This document shows positions 7,891 through 15,903 of a stretch of 51,704 bases of DNA, piece after piece. Source of the DNA: Bacteroidia bacterium (lineage in GTDB: Bacteria; Bacteroidota; Bacteroidia; NS11-12g; UBA9320); NCBI GenBank assembly GCA_020849295.1, contig JADLGN010000009.1:1-51704 (forward strand), read 5' to 3'. Position 1 is the stretch's first letter. Each line of letters begins with the position of its first letter. The notes under the pieces were generated by a model. It ran no database searches, was not told the origin of the DNA, and worked only from the letters and a program-made list of their open reading frames with translations. The position numbers and the translations under genes were made by a program.

Positions 7891-8028
7891 ATGAAATTTA
7901 TAGCAGGTAAAAATAGAAACCAATTAGAGTTTTTTTGTTTAGAGCAGGCAGTTGATGCTTTCTGTGATGTTAGACTTATAGACTTGTTTGTTGCAGGACT
8001 TGATTTAAGTATGACTGGGTTTAAGTAA
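7891..8028 (+). pseudogene. N-terminal remnant of an IS1182-family transposase
   Basis: The 45-codon frame starts MKFIAGKNRNQLEFFCLEQA and continues with VRLIDLFVAGLDLS.TGFK, the standard start of IS1182-type transposases (normally around 450-550 residues). It stops straight after GFK, so the catalytic DDE region is gone. An AT-rich repeat follows at once, which suggests an internal deletion that joined the 5' end of the gene to sequence near the IS end. Confidence 0.75.
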
Positions 8029-8120
8029 TAAACTTAAAACTCTTCTTAAAAAAAACTCTCTTAAATTTCTTTTATTCCTCTATTTTTGGACTGAATTATG
8101 AATTCAAAAAGAATTTTTAG
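8024..8120 (+). repeat. About 97-bp AT-rich direct repeat, left copy (partner 9951-10050)
   Basis: It starts agtaataaac and contains ctctcttaaatttc, with long matches to 9951-10050. The two copies bracket the type II RM pair. They may be ends of the IS1182-type element or boundaries of a mobile cassette. Confidence 0.7.
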
Positions 8121-8136
8121 ACGAACTGACGTTACG
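8111..8136 (+). repeat. Short direct repeat, right copy (partner 104-129)
   Basis: It matches 104-129 at 22 of 26 positions and overlaps the end of the AT-rich repeat, so the left window edge may carry a third, degraded copy of the same repeat family. Confidence 0.6.
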
Positions 8137-8188
8137 ATGAACAAAAATGACCATACATTTTAACAAGAAAATTAATTAAACTCGCAAA

Positions 8189-8977
8189 ATGGTACTTGAA
8201 AAAATATACAACGAGAATTGTTTAATTACAATGCGTAATATGCCAGACAACTATGTTGATTTTGTAATTACATCACCACCTTATGACGATATAAGAAATT
8301 ATAATGGATATCAATTTGAATTTGAAAAAATTGCAAAAGAATTATTTCGTATTACAAAACAAGGAGGAGTAATTATTTGGGTTGTAGCTGATGCAACAAT
8401 TGACGGAAGTGAAACAGGAACTTCATTTAAGCAAGCTTTGTATTTTAAAGAAATTGGATTTCGTCTCCATGATACCATGATTTATTATAAAAATAATCCA
8501 ATGCCCCAAACAGGACATAGGTATCATCAACATTTTGAATATATGTTTGCTTTTTCAAAAGGAAGTCCTAAAACATTTAACCCAATCACTGAACCTACAA
8601 AATATCAAGGACTTGCTAATATGAAAAACAGAGGGCAAAAGGGTACCCTTGACTATGAAAAAGTAGAAAGAACAACTGAAAAGAAAGTTGGTAATGTTTT
8701 CTTTTATTCAATTGGAGGTGGCATTTCTACAAAAGATAAAATTGCCTATAACCATCCTGCTATTTTTCCCGAAAAACTTGTTGCAGACCAAATTAATACG
8801 TGGACTAATGAGAATGATTTAGTTTATGACCCTTTTATGGGAAGCGGTACTACTGCTAAAATTGCACATTTATTAAAACGGAAGTGGATAGGTTCTGAAA
8901 TTTCTAAAGAATATGTTAAGATTTCAGAAGAAAGATTAAAAGAACATACAATGAATAACTTATTTACTGCAATATAA
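8189..8977 (+). CDS. Beta-class DNA amino-methyltransferase (predicted N4-cytosine), type II RM
   Basis: This is a site-specific DNA methyltransferase with the catalytic motif first and the AdoMet motif last, the order of the beta class: T28-SPPY, then D214-PFMGSGTT. SPPY is common in N4-cytosine enzymes, though some N6-adenine enzymes also carry it. The gene lies one base before a HinP1I-like endonuclease. If that enzyme cuts GCGC, the protecting methyl group must be on cytosine, which points to N4-methylcytosine. The 262 residues give a compact but complete enzyme. Base composition is poorer in GC than the type I operon, so the two cassettes probably arrived separately. Confidence 0.9.
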   Translation: MVLEKIYNENCLITMRNMPDNYVDFVITSPPYDDIRNYNGYQFEFEKIAKELFRITKQGGVIIWVVADATIDGSETGTSFKQALYFKEIGFRLHDTMIYYKNNPMPQTGHRYHQHFEYMFAFSKGSPKTFNPITEPTKYQGLANMKNRGQKGTLDYEKVERTTEKKVGNVFFYSIGGGISTKDKIAYNHPAIFPEKLVADQINTWTNENDLVYDPFMGSGTTAKIAHLLKRKWIGSEISKEYVKISEERLKEHTMNNLFTAI

Positions 8978-8978
8978 T

Positions 8979-9725
8979 ATGAATTTAGTAGAAAGAGGTT
9001 CTCAAACAGCAAAAGACGGCTTTAGAAACGAAGATGATATTGTAGAAAAGTTTAACAATTGGAAAAAAGATAAAGATGCTCAAGCATGGTTAATCTTAAT
9101 GAAATACAATCTTTCAGAAATTGAGTATGTTGAATCTATAAAAATATCTGGATATAAAACTGATGTTCAAGTACAAGTAACCATAAAACTCAAAAAAGCA
9201 ATTGACGTTGAAAATTTACAAGTTAAATTAGTAAGCAACCCTAAAGGTTTTAACCAAATTGATAAGCGATGGGTTGACAAATATACAGAATTGTGGAATA
9301 TTCCTTTACCAGTTGTTTCAATCCTAAAGAGATATACAGGAGAAGAAAAACCTACAATCAAAAATCCTATAGACAAAAGAAGAATGTTTGCAAGTGAATT
9401 TTCTGAAGATGAACAGAAAATTATTTTAAAATGGTTAAAGAAAAATCAATCTTTAATTGTTTCAGACATATTGAAAGGACGAGGGAAATTTGCAGCAGAA
9501 TGGATGTTGGTAGCTCAAAAAGTTGACAAAAACGCTAGATGGATACTTAAACCAATGAATTTTTGCATGAACTATTTCGGAAACGGAGAAATTGAAATTA
9601 CAAATAGAGGAAATTTTAAAATAGGACGAATTACAATGCAGAGAAAAGGTGGTGATGGTGGCAGAGAAACTGCAAAAATGCTACAATTTAAAATTAATCC
9701 AGCAGAATTATTTAAAAATGAATAA
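8979..9725 (+). CDS. HinP1I-like type II restriction endonuclease (predicted G/CGC)
   Basis: The whole length of 248 residues aligns from memory with R.HinP1I (247 residues), starting with MNLVE.GS.TAKDGF.NE and ending GGD.GRETA.MLQFKI.P.ELF. The unusual catalytic set of HinP1I, D62...Q81-x-K83, falls at exactly the same positions here (SGYKTD ends at 62; QVK is 81-83). HinP1I cuts G^CGC, and conserved segments such as GRG.FAAEW and VAQKV suggest the same target, but specificity is inferred. The gene directly follows its methyltransferase partner. The match to HinP1I rests on recall of the published protein, not on a search. Confidence 0.88.
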   Translation: MNLVERGSQTAKDGFRNEDDIVEKFNNWKKDKDAQAWLILMKYNLSEIEYVESIKISGYKTDVQVQVTIKLKKAIDVENLQVKLVSNPKGFNQIDKRWVDKYTELWNIPLPVVSILKRYTGEEKPTIKNPIDKRRMFASEFSEDEQKIILKWLKKNQSLIVSDILKGRGKFAAEWMLVAQKVDKNARWILKPMNFCMNYFGNGEIEITNRGNFKIGRITMQRKGGDGGRETAKMLQFKINPAELFKNE

Positions 9726-9950
9726 AATGTACACTGTACTTAGGAAACATTCAATAAGAGTTTTAGTGGGTATTAAAACATTCTATCCAGCTCAAACTTC
9801 GGTGCTGGTGGACAGGATTGTAGCCCGCAATCGCTTACTGCATATAGTCTCAACCGTTTTAAGACACTCAAACTTTAAAGTGATTTCTTAATTTTGTTTT
9901 AATGGAGTGGCTTAAAATTGAAAATATGGTGTTTGATATGCATATTTTTT

Positions 9951-10050
9951 AGTAATAAACCTAAAAACTATTCTTAAAAATACTCTCTTAAATTTCATTT
10001 ATTTCACTATTTTTAAACTAAAATTTGAATTTCAAAAAAAAGGTTTTTGA
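9951..10050 (+). repeat. About 100-bp AT-rich direct repeat, right copy (partner 8024-8120)
   Basis: Second copy of the repeat that begins agtaataaac. It lies between the endonuclease gene and plsY and marks the likely right edge of the accessory island. Confidence 0.7.
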
Positions 10051-10127
10051 CTTGCCTCGTATATAGGGAAACTATACTTAAATAGAATACTAATTAATTT
10101 TTAAAATAAATAAATGAATAAAATTGT

Positions 10128-10135
10128 TAATTTTG
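10128..10135 (+). promoter_or_regulatory. Bacteroidota -7 box for plsY
   Basis: TAATTTTG fits the TAnnTTTG consensus exactly and ends 22 bases before the plsY ATG. No good -33 TTG was found at the expected distance. Confidence 0.5.
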
Positions 10136-10157
10136 CAATCATACTTCTTGAAATTTA

Positions 10158-10793
10158 ATGGAAACAGCAATAATAATTTTATTTAGTATTTTGTCTTATA
10201 TGCTTGGGTCTTTGCCAAGTTCTATATGGCTAAGTCGTGTTTTGCACGGAATTGATATTAGAGATTACGGCTCTGGAAATGCAGGTGCAACAAATACATT
10301 TAGGGTTCTCGGAAGCCGTACAGGTTTAATGGTATTAACACTTGATATTGTAAAAGGAATTACCGCTTCAAGTCTTGTATTATTTTTAGGTAGCATTGCT
10401 CATGGAACTGAAAGATATATAAACATTCAACTTTTATTTGGTCTTTGTGCAGTTTTAGGACATCTTTTTCCAATTTACGAAAATTTCAGAGGAGGCAAAG
10501 GAATTGCTACTTTACTAGGAATGGTAATAGGTATTAATTATATTCTCGCTCTTTCATGTATCGCATTATTTGTAATAGTACTTCTTGTAACCAGATATGT
10601 TTCGCTAAGTTCTATTCTTGCAACTATTTCGTTCCCAATCATTGCAATTTTTATATTAAAGAAAGATGAACCATTATTAATAGTTTTTGGAATTGTAGCA
10701 GTATTTATTGTTATTTTAACTCACCAAAAAAACATCAAAAACCTATTGGCTGGTGAAGAAAATAAAGCAAATTTATTTAATCGTAAAAGATAA
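10158..10793 (+). CDS. plsY: Acyl-phosphate:glycerol-3-phosphate acyltransferase PlsY
   Basis: This integral membrane enzyme moves an acyl group from acyl-phosphate to glycerol-3-phosphate, the first step of phospholipid synthesis. The family motifs are clear: LGSLPSSIWLSR near the start, then DIRDYGSGNAGATNTFR, and FRGGKGIAT after the second loop. Multiple hydrophobic segments span the 211 residues, the usual size. Its stop overlaps the clpS start (TAATG), so the two are probably co-translated. It is the first core gene after the defence island. Confidence 0.96.
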   Translation: METAIIILFSILSYMLGSLPSSIWLSRVLHGIDIRDYGSGNAGATNTFRVLGSRTGLMVLTLDIVKGITASSLVLFLGSIAHGTERYINIQLLFGLCAVLGHLFPIYENFRGGKGIATLLGMVIGINYILALSCIALFVIVLLVTRYVSLSSILATISFPIIAIFILKKDEPLLIVFGIVAVFIVILTHQKNIKNLLAGEENKANLFNRKR

Positions 10794-11077
10794 TGTACTT
10801 TAGCACTGAAACCGAAAAACATAGCTTAACTTCAATTCTCGATGAAATGTTGAGAACTTCAAAATTGATATTATACAATGATGATGTAAATACTTTTGAT
10901 TGGGTCATAAAATGTTTGGTAGAACTTTGCAAACATACACCCGAACAGGCTGAGCAATGCGCTATAATTGTACACTACAAAGGAAAATGCAAAGTAAAAA
11001 GCGGAATTTACAGCGAACTTGAAAAAATTTGTTTAGCATTATTATCAAGAGGGCTTTCTGCCAAAATCGAAGAATAG
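10793..11077 (+). CDS. clpS: ATP-dependent Clp protease adaptor ClpS
   Basis: ClpS delivers N-degron substrates to ClpAP-type proteases. The signature LYNDDVNTFDWVI (the NDD..T motif of the substrate pocket) is followed by the AEQCA...VH.KGKC.V motif that contacts the Clp ATPase N-domain. The 94-residue length is typical. It overlaps plsY by one base. The acidic ND-D pocket residues and the hydrophobic positions around them are intact. Confidence 0.94.
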   Translation: MYFSTETEKHSLTSILDEMLRTSKLILYNDDVNTFDWVIKCLVELCKHTPEQAEQCAIIVHYKGKCKVKSGIYSELEKICLALLSRGLSAKIEE

Positions 11078-11143
11078 TAATTGAATTACTTGACTTTTCT
11101 ATATATTATCCGTTTATCATACCCTTATCTCTATTTCTAATTT

Positions 11144-12526
11144 ATGACATACAACCATATTGAACATATTGAATTGGTAGATATCGAATCTCCTGAATTT
11201 ATTGCCTCTTCATTGCATCTACTCAAGAAGAATAATTGGATAATTAAAAATTTCAATTATGAAAAACTTGAAGCTGAAAAATCTGCAGATGATTATTTTA
11301 ATTGCAGATTTAAAATTGAAATAACTGATAACAATGCAACTATTGAATGTGTCTCAGAAAAAAATAATTTTCATGCAAAATCAGAACTCGATAAATTTTT
11401 AAACAGTTATAAAAATTTCTTAACATCAACAGAATTTGATGCCATTGTTAGTGAAATTAAGTATCATTATTTCCTGAATAATCCAATTCAACTGGACGAA
11501 GAAGAAAACGTAAAAGTAGAAAATAATGTCCTAAGATTTTACAAAGGTCATAAAGTAACTTCTATTATAATTTTATTAAATGTGATAGTATTTGCTGTTA
11601 TGGTATTTTCCGGAGTTGGTTTGTTTATGCCCGAAACAGCAGATGTAATAAAATGGGGAGGAAATTTCAGACCATTAATTTTAGACGGAGAATGGTGGCG
11701 ATTGATAGCATGCACATTTATTCATATTGGATTATTACATATTATTTTTAATATGTGGGCACTATATAATATTGGAATTGTAATAGAGCCAATGATAGGA
11801 AGTGGCAGGTTTGTTTTTGCATATTTTGTTTCCGGAATTGTAGCAAGTTTAAATAGTATTGTATGGCATTATGCTACACCAAGTGCAGGTGCATCGGGTG
11901 CTATTTTTGGAATGTTTGGATTATTTGCTGCATTGCTTACTACAAACCTACTTGAAAAAGGTTTTAGAGTGGCAATGCTCAAAAGCGTAATGCCGATGAT
12001 AATTTTAAATCTTATTTTAGGTACTTCTGCAATGATAGATAACGCCGGACACATTGGTGGATTACTTGCAGGCGTAGCGTGTGGGTATCTATTCGCTTGG
12101 CACTATAAATTCCCACAAAACAAAATAATTAATTTCCTTTCCTTTATTATTCCTGTTTTAATTACTGCAATATCTGTTTTTATAATTTTTAAAAAGCTAC
12201 CTAATCCTTACAAAGAATACCAAACAATAATGGCTAACATATACAGCTATGATTCAAAAGCAATTGAACTCGAACAAAACATTAACAATCCTGATTCATT
12301 AAAAAAAGCTGGTTACTATTGGGACAAAGCAATTGAAGAAAATAATAAATCAATGAAAATGGAATTTAACAAAGAAAACACAGAGTTCAATGAAAAGTTA
12401 GCTTATTACTTAAACCTAAGAAAGAAGCAACTTAGATATATAAAAGACACAAGCAACAAGCAACTTTACAATAGCATTTCAAAAAGCATTGACTCTGTAA
12501 TGAACAAAATAAAATTTAGCCAATAA
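11144..12526 (+). CDS. Rhomboid-family intramembrane serine protease with N-terminal soluble domain
   Basis: This is a membrane protease that cuts substrates within the bilayer. The catalytic serine is S251 in GASGAIFG and the partner is H303 in GHIGGLLAG, both on membrane helices. The WR motif of the first loop (EWWRLIACTFIH) and the HIIFNMW segment are also present. About 135 residues of soluble sequence precede the first membrane helix, and a roughly 120-residue charged helical tail follows the last. At 460 residues it is long for a rhomboid because of these two extensions, whose roles are unknown. Natural substrates cannot be predicted. Confidence 0.92.
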   Translation: MTYNHIEHIELVDIESPEFIASSLHLLKKNNWIIKNFNYEKLEAEKSADDYFNCRFKIEITDNNATIECVSEKNNFHAKSELDKFLNSYKNFLTSTEFDAIVSEIKYHYFLNNPIQLDEEENVKVENNVLRFYKGHKVTSIIILLNVIVFAVMVFSGVGLFMPETADVIKWGGNFRPLILDGEWWRLIACTFIHIGLLHIIFNMWALYNIGIVIEPMIGSGRFVFAYFVSGIVASLNSIVWHYATPSAGASGAIFGMFGLFAALLTTNLLEKGFRVAMLKSVMPMIILNLILGTSAMIDNAGHIGGLLAGVACGYLFAWHYKFPQNKIINFLSFIIPVLITAISVFIIFKKLPNPYKEYQTIMANIYSYDSKAIELEQNINNPDSLKKAGYYWDKAIEENNKSMKMEFNKENTEFNEKLAYYLNLRKKQLRYIKDTSNKQLYNSISKSIDSVMNKIKFSQ

Positions 12527-12560
12527 ACGGCAAATAATTTAATTTCGCTGTATTAAAAAA

Positions 12561-12923
12561 ATGAATCCGCAGGAACTTAAAGAACGTACAAAAATTTTTG
12601 GTCAAACTTGTACAAAATTGGCTTTGGTTTTACCTCAAAAAAACTCAATGTCAGAACATTTGAGAAAAGAACTACTTAAAGTTTCATTTGATTTACCAAG
12701 CAAAGCAAGAAATTTACTAATTGGTCAATCAACTCATAGTTTTGTAAATAAATTATCAGAATGTAGCGAACTTGCAAATAGGTGTACATATATTCTTGAA
12801 TTTATTATTGATGAAAATTTAATGGAAACTTCGCTTGTTACACCATTAATTGATGAAAGTAACTCGCTTATTAATTTATTTTATAATGCATTTAAAACAG
12901 TAAAAGACAAAATTGACAGTTGA
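12561..12923 (+). CDS. Four-helix-bundle protein
   Basis: A 120-residue, all-helical protein that resembles the four-helix-bundle family named after the 23S rRNA intervening-sequence protein. The pattern LRKELLKVSFDLPSKARNLL fits helix 2 and SECSELANRCTYILEFI helix 3. It is divergent from the usual members. Its stop lies 11 bases before the preferred LptF/LptG start. The biochemical role of this family is not established. Confidence 0.7.
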   Translation: MNPQELKERTKIFGQTCTKLALVLPQKNSMSEHLRKELLKVSFDLPSKARNLLIGQSTHSFVNKLSECSELANRCTYILEFIIDENLMETSLVTPLIDESNSLINLFYNAFKTVKDKIDS

Positions 12924-12934
12924 TAAAAAGCATT

Positions 12935-14017
12935 ATGCTTAAAAAACTCGATTTTTATATTATAAAGAAATTTCTTACTACATTTTTTGTAGCTATTGCG
13001 CTTTTTACTTTAATAATTATAATATTTGATGTAGCAGAAAAACTTGATGATTTTGTTGAGAAAAAAGCACCATTAAAAGCTATTGTAGTAAATTATTATC
13101 TTAATTTTATTCCTTTTATATTAAACCTATTCAGCCCATTTTTTATCTTTCTTACTGTCATTTTTTTTACTTCAAAACTTGCCGATAAATCAGAAATAAT
13201 TTCAATGATTGCATCTGGAGTTTCGTATAATAGATTGCTTAGACCTTATATTTTAGTAGCTATTTTATTGGGTTTATTTTCATTTGCACTTAATGCCTGG
13301 ATTATTCCTAAAAGCGATAAACAAAGGGTTAAATTCGAAAATAGATATGTAAGAAATGTAAATGATGAATATAAAGAAAATATTATAAGGCAAATAAAAC
13401 CTGATGTAGTAATGTCGTTAGGTAGTTTTAACAGGATGGATAGCACCGGTTTTAACTTAAATATTGAGTGGATGAAGGATGGTAAAATCATAAAAAAGCT
13501 ATATGCAGACAGAATAACATGGACTAAAAACAAACAAAAATGGAGATTATTTAATTACAGATACAGAATTTTTAAAAAAAACGGAAATGAACAAATAATA
13601 ACTGGTGAATTGCAAGATACATTGATACCATTTAATCCAAGTGATTTTTTTATTAGAGATGAAGATGTACAGTCATTCAACTTGAGCGAACTTAATAAAT
13701 TTATTGAACTTGAAAAAATGAGAGGAACAGGCAGAGCATTTTTTTACAAAACAGAAAAATACAGACGATATGCATCTCCTTTTTCGCTTATATTATTGGC
13801 TTTTATTGGAGTATGTGTATCAAGTTCTAAGAAAAGGGGTGGTATTGGGATAAACCTTGCAATCGGATTATTTATTAGTTTTGCATATCTTTTTTTAATT
13901 CAATGGTTCATTTCTTATGGAAGCAACGGAAGCATGTACCCTATTTTAGCAGTTTGGCTGCCAAATATAATTTATATTCCGGTTGCAATTTTATTTTACA
14001 TAAAAGCTCAAAAATGA
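12935..14017 (+). CDS. LptF/LptG-family permease (YjgP/YjgQ)
   Basis: This is a membrane subunit of the ABC machine that extracts lipopolysaccharide from the inner membrane. Six hydrophobic segments are arranged three before and three after a large periplasmic domain (about 130-270), the LptF/LptG plan. The N-terminus MLKKLDFYIIKKFL is typical. An in-frame TTG at 12920 overlaps the previous stop, but the ATG at 12935 gives the expected start. At 360 residues it has normal length. Its stop overlaps the next gene's ATG (ATGA). The window does not show whether it acts as LptF or LptG. Confidence 0.9.
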   Translation: MLKKLDFYIIKKFLTTFFVAIALFTLIIIIFDVAEKLDDFVEKKAPLKAIVVNYYLNFIPFILNLFSPFFIFLTVIFFTSKLADKSEIISMIASGVSYNRLLRPYILVAILLGLFSFALNAWIIPKSDKQRVKFENRYVRNVNDEYKENIIRQIKPDVVMSLGSFNRMDSTGFNLNIEWMKDGKIIKKLYADRITWTKNKQKWRLFNYRYRIFKKNGNEQIITGELQDTLIPFNPSDFFIRDEDVQSFNLSELNKFIELEKMRGTGRAFFYKTEKYRRYASPFSLILLAFIGVCVSSSKKRGGIGINLAIGLFISFAYLFLIQWFISYGSNGSMYPILAVWLPNIIYIPVAILFYIKAQK

Positions 14018-15897
14018 AAAAGTATTTATTTCCTTTAAATTTTGCTTTGATTATTTTATTTGTTTTTACTGAGAAAACAAGTGCACAAAATATTTTTAAA
14101 TCGAAAATTAATCAACAGATTTGGGAAGCCAAAGACAGAAATGACGTAGTATTCACAAAGCAAATTTTAAAAAAAGGTACTAAAGAGCAAAAAAACATTG
14201 CACTAAAAGGATTGATGAGTTGGAATGATAATGAGTTTAGAAAACCAATTTTGAAGATACTTAAAAAAGGTAATACAGAACTTCGAATGTCGGCTCTTGA
14301 GGCAATTGGTCAAAGCAGAGATTCATTTTACATACAATATTTGATTAAAGTTATTAATAAAAAAAAGTATAAAAAAGTGAGAAAACAAGCACTTGTTGCT
14401 CTGGGCAAGTGTATTACAAACTCTCATATTGAAGTTTTAAAAGAAATAAAGAATAATAATACAGAAGGATTTAGCGAATGTTTGTATCGTGCATTGCTTA
14501 AAGGTGTATCATTGCCTGAATTTACAAATATTATGGTAATTATGCTAAATAGTATTGATAAAGAAAATGTATTTTATTCTGCAAATTATCTGGCAAGAAC
14601 AAAGAATAACTTGAATACAGAAAATTTGCAAAAAGTATTTGAAGTAATAAATAAAAACATAGATAATGAAATATTAAATCCATTATTGATAGCAATAGCA
14701 AAGAGTAAATCAAATAAAATTGACAGTTTAGTGATAAGAGAAATTTTTAATAAGAACTTAAAATCAGATAATTTGTCAACCAAAATAAGTGTATTAAGAG
14801 CTATTTCAATTAGCAAATTTTACTTTGATCCAGAAAAAATAAATTTGACTTATGAAAAAAACGATTTACCTCAATTGCAACTTGCAGCAAGTGAAATTGT
14901 AAAAGCAAATTGTAAAAATTTAAATTTATTCAAACCTTTTGACTATTCTCCGGCATTGTTAAATATAATTGATAATCAAAAATGCAAAAACACTGTAAAA
15001 CTAATAGAAACAGGCACATTTTATGATAAAATATGGCATTTGAAATCAATAGAACATGACTATACAAAATATCAGGAAATACAAAATATCTTGTTGCAAA
15101 GTACAAATCCGGCAATAAAAGCTGCTGCAACAGAATCTCTTATAGCTTGTGCAAACTCAAAAGGTTTTCCGGCTGCATTAAATGATGATTTTATAGAAAC
15201 ATTAACCCTACTGATAAAAGACCGCGATGTGGGAGTTTTAAGCATTATAGCAAATTCATTTATTGAAAATAAAATAACCAGACAAACAAATTATAATCTT
15301 AATGAGTTTATTGAACTGTTTACTGTTACGTTGTCAGAATTGATTTTACCAAAAGAAATAGAAGCATTTACTGATATTAGCAAGGCAATATCAAAAATGA
15401 AAGATACAGCATTTGTAAAACCAATTTTAGAGTGGAATACCCCGATAGATTGGAAATACATTGAAAAAATATCATCAAATCAAAAAATAGAAGTAACAAC
15501 CAATAAAGGAAAATTCACAATAACCCTTAATGTAAATGAAGCTCCTGGTTCTGTTTCGTCAATTCTTAAACTTGTAGAAGAAGGTTTTTATAATGATAAA
15601 TATTTTCATAGAGTTGTTCCAAATTTTGTAATTCAAGGTGGATGTCCGCGTGGAGATGGTTTTGGGAGTCTTGATTACAGCCTGCGAAGCGAATTTTCAT
15701 CAATAAAGTATAATACAGGCACTGTTGGACTTGCATCGTCAGGTGCTAATACAGAAAGCTGTCAATGGTTTGTTACACATTGTCCCACTCCTCATTTAGA
15801 TGGAAGATATACTGTAATAGGTACAATTGATGAAGGAATGAATGTAGTAAACAGGATTGGAGTTGGAGATAAAATAATTTCGATAATTAAAAAATAA
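14014..15897 (+). CDS. Secreted HEAT-repeat protein with C-terminal cyclophilin-type peptidyl-prolyl isomerase
   Basis: Residues 1-25 form a signal peptide (MKKYLFPLNFALIILFVF, then TEKTSA). About 30-470 is a run of HEAT-like helical repeats (for example RMSALEAIGQSRDSFYIQYL and RKQALVALGKC). Residues from about 490 to 627 form a bacterial cyclophilin domain: EVTTNKGKFTI, YFHRVVPNFVIQGG, GTVGLASSG, SQWF-like CQWFVTH. The active-site arginine (FHRVVP) is present. The ATG at 14014 overlaps the permease stop; a longer frame from 13903 lies inside the permease gene and is not used. It probably folds proteins in the periplasm, with the HEAT part as a binding scaffold. Confidence 0.9.
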   Translation: MKKYLFPLNFALIILFVFTEKTSAQNIFKSKINQQIWEAKDRNDVVFTKQILKKGTKEQKNIALKGLMSWNDNEFRKPILKILKKGNTELRMSALEAIGQSRDSFYIQYLIKVINKKKYKKVRKQALVALGKCITNSHIEVLKEIKNNNTEGFSECLYRALLKGVSLPEFTNIMVIMLNSIDKENVFYSANYLARTKNNLNTENLQKVFEVINKNIDNEILNPLLIAIAKSKSNKIDSLVIREIFNKNLKSDNLSTKISVLRAISISKFYFDPEKINLTYEKNDLPQLQLAASEIVKANCKNLNLFKPFDYSPALLNIIDNQKCKNTVKLIETGTFYDKIWHLKSIEHDYTKYQEIQNILLQSTNPAIKAAATESLIACANSKGFPAALNDDFIETLTLLIKDRDVGVLSIIANSFIENKITRQTNYNLNEFIELFTVTLSELILPKEIEAFTDISKAISKMKDTAFVKPILEWNTPIDWKYIEKISSNQKIEVTTNKGKFTITLNVNEAPGSVSSILKLVEEGFYNDKYFHRVVPNFVIQGGCPRGDGFGSLDYSLRSEFSSIKYNTGTVGLASSGANTESCQWFVTHCPTPHLDGRYTVIGTIDEGMNVVNRIGVGDKIISIIKK

Positions 15898-15903
15898 TAA
15901 AAC

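Larger units (their letters stand above)
7781..8188. other. Intergenic junction between the two RM cassettes
   Basis: This 408-base gap holds an IS1182-type transposase fragment (7891-8028), then an AT-rich repeat (8024-8120) that recurs at 9951-10050, and a short repeat (8111-8136) that recurs at 104-129. Nothing else is recognisable apart from the leader of the methyltransferase gene. Confidence 0.7.
9726..10157. other. Intergenic region between the type II RM pair and plsY
   Basis: Bases 9770-9840 form a GC-richer patch with no recognised protein. The AT-rich repeat follows at 9951-10050, then the plsY leader. The frame that runs through 9649-9891 overlaps the endonuclease gene out of phase and is not believed. 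The boundary between island and core chromosome probably lies near 10,050. Confidence 0.6.

Noticed and set aside
9649-9891. An 80-codon frame overlapping the endonuclease gene
   Set aside because: It is out of phase with a well-supported gene for a third of its length and its tail matches a GC-richer intergenic patch without any family.
13903-14013. Long N-terminal extension of the HEAT-cyclophilin gene
   Set aside because: It lies inside the LptF/LptG gene and would hide the signal peptide that starts at 14014.
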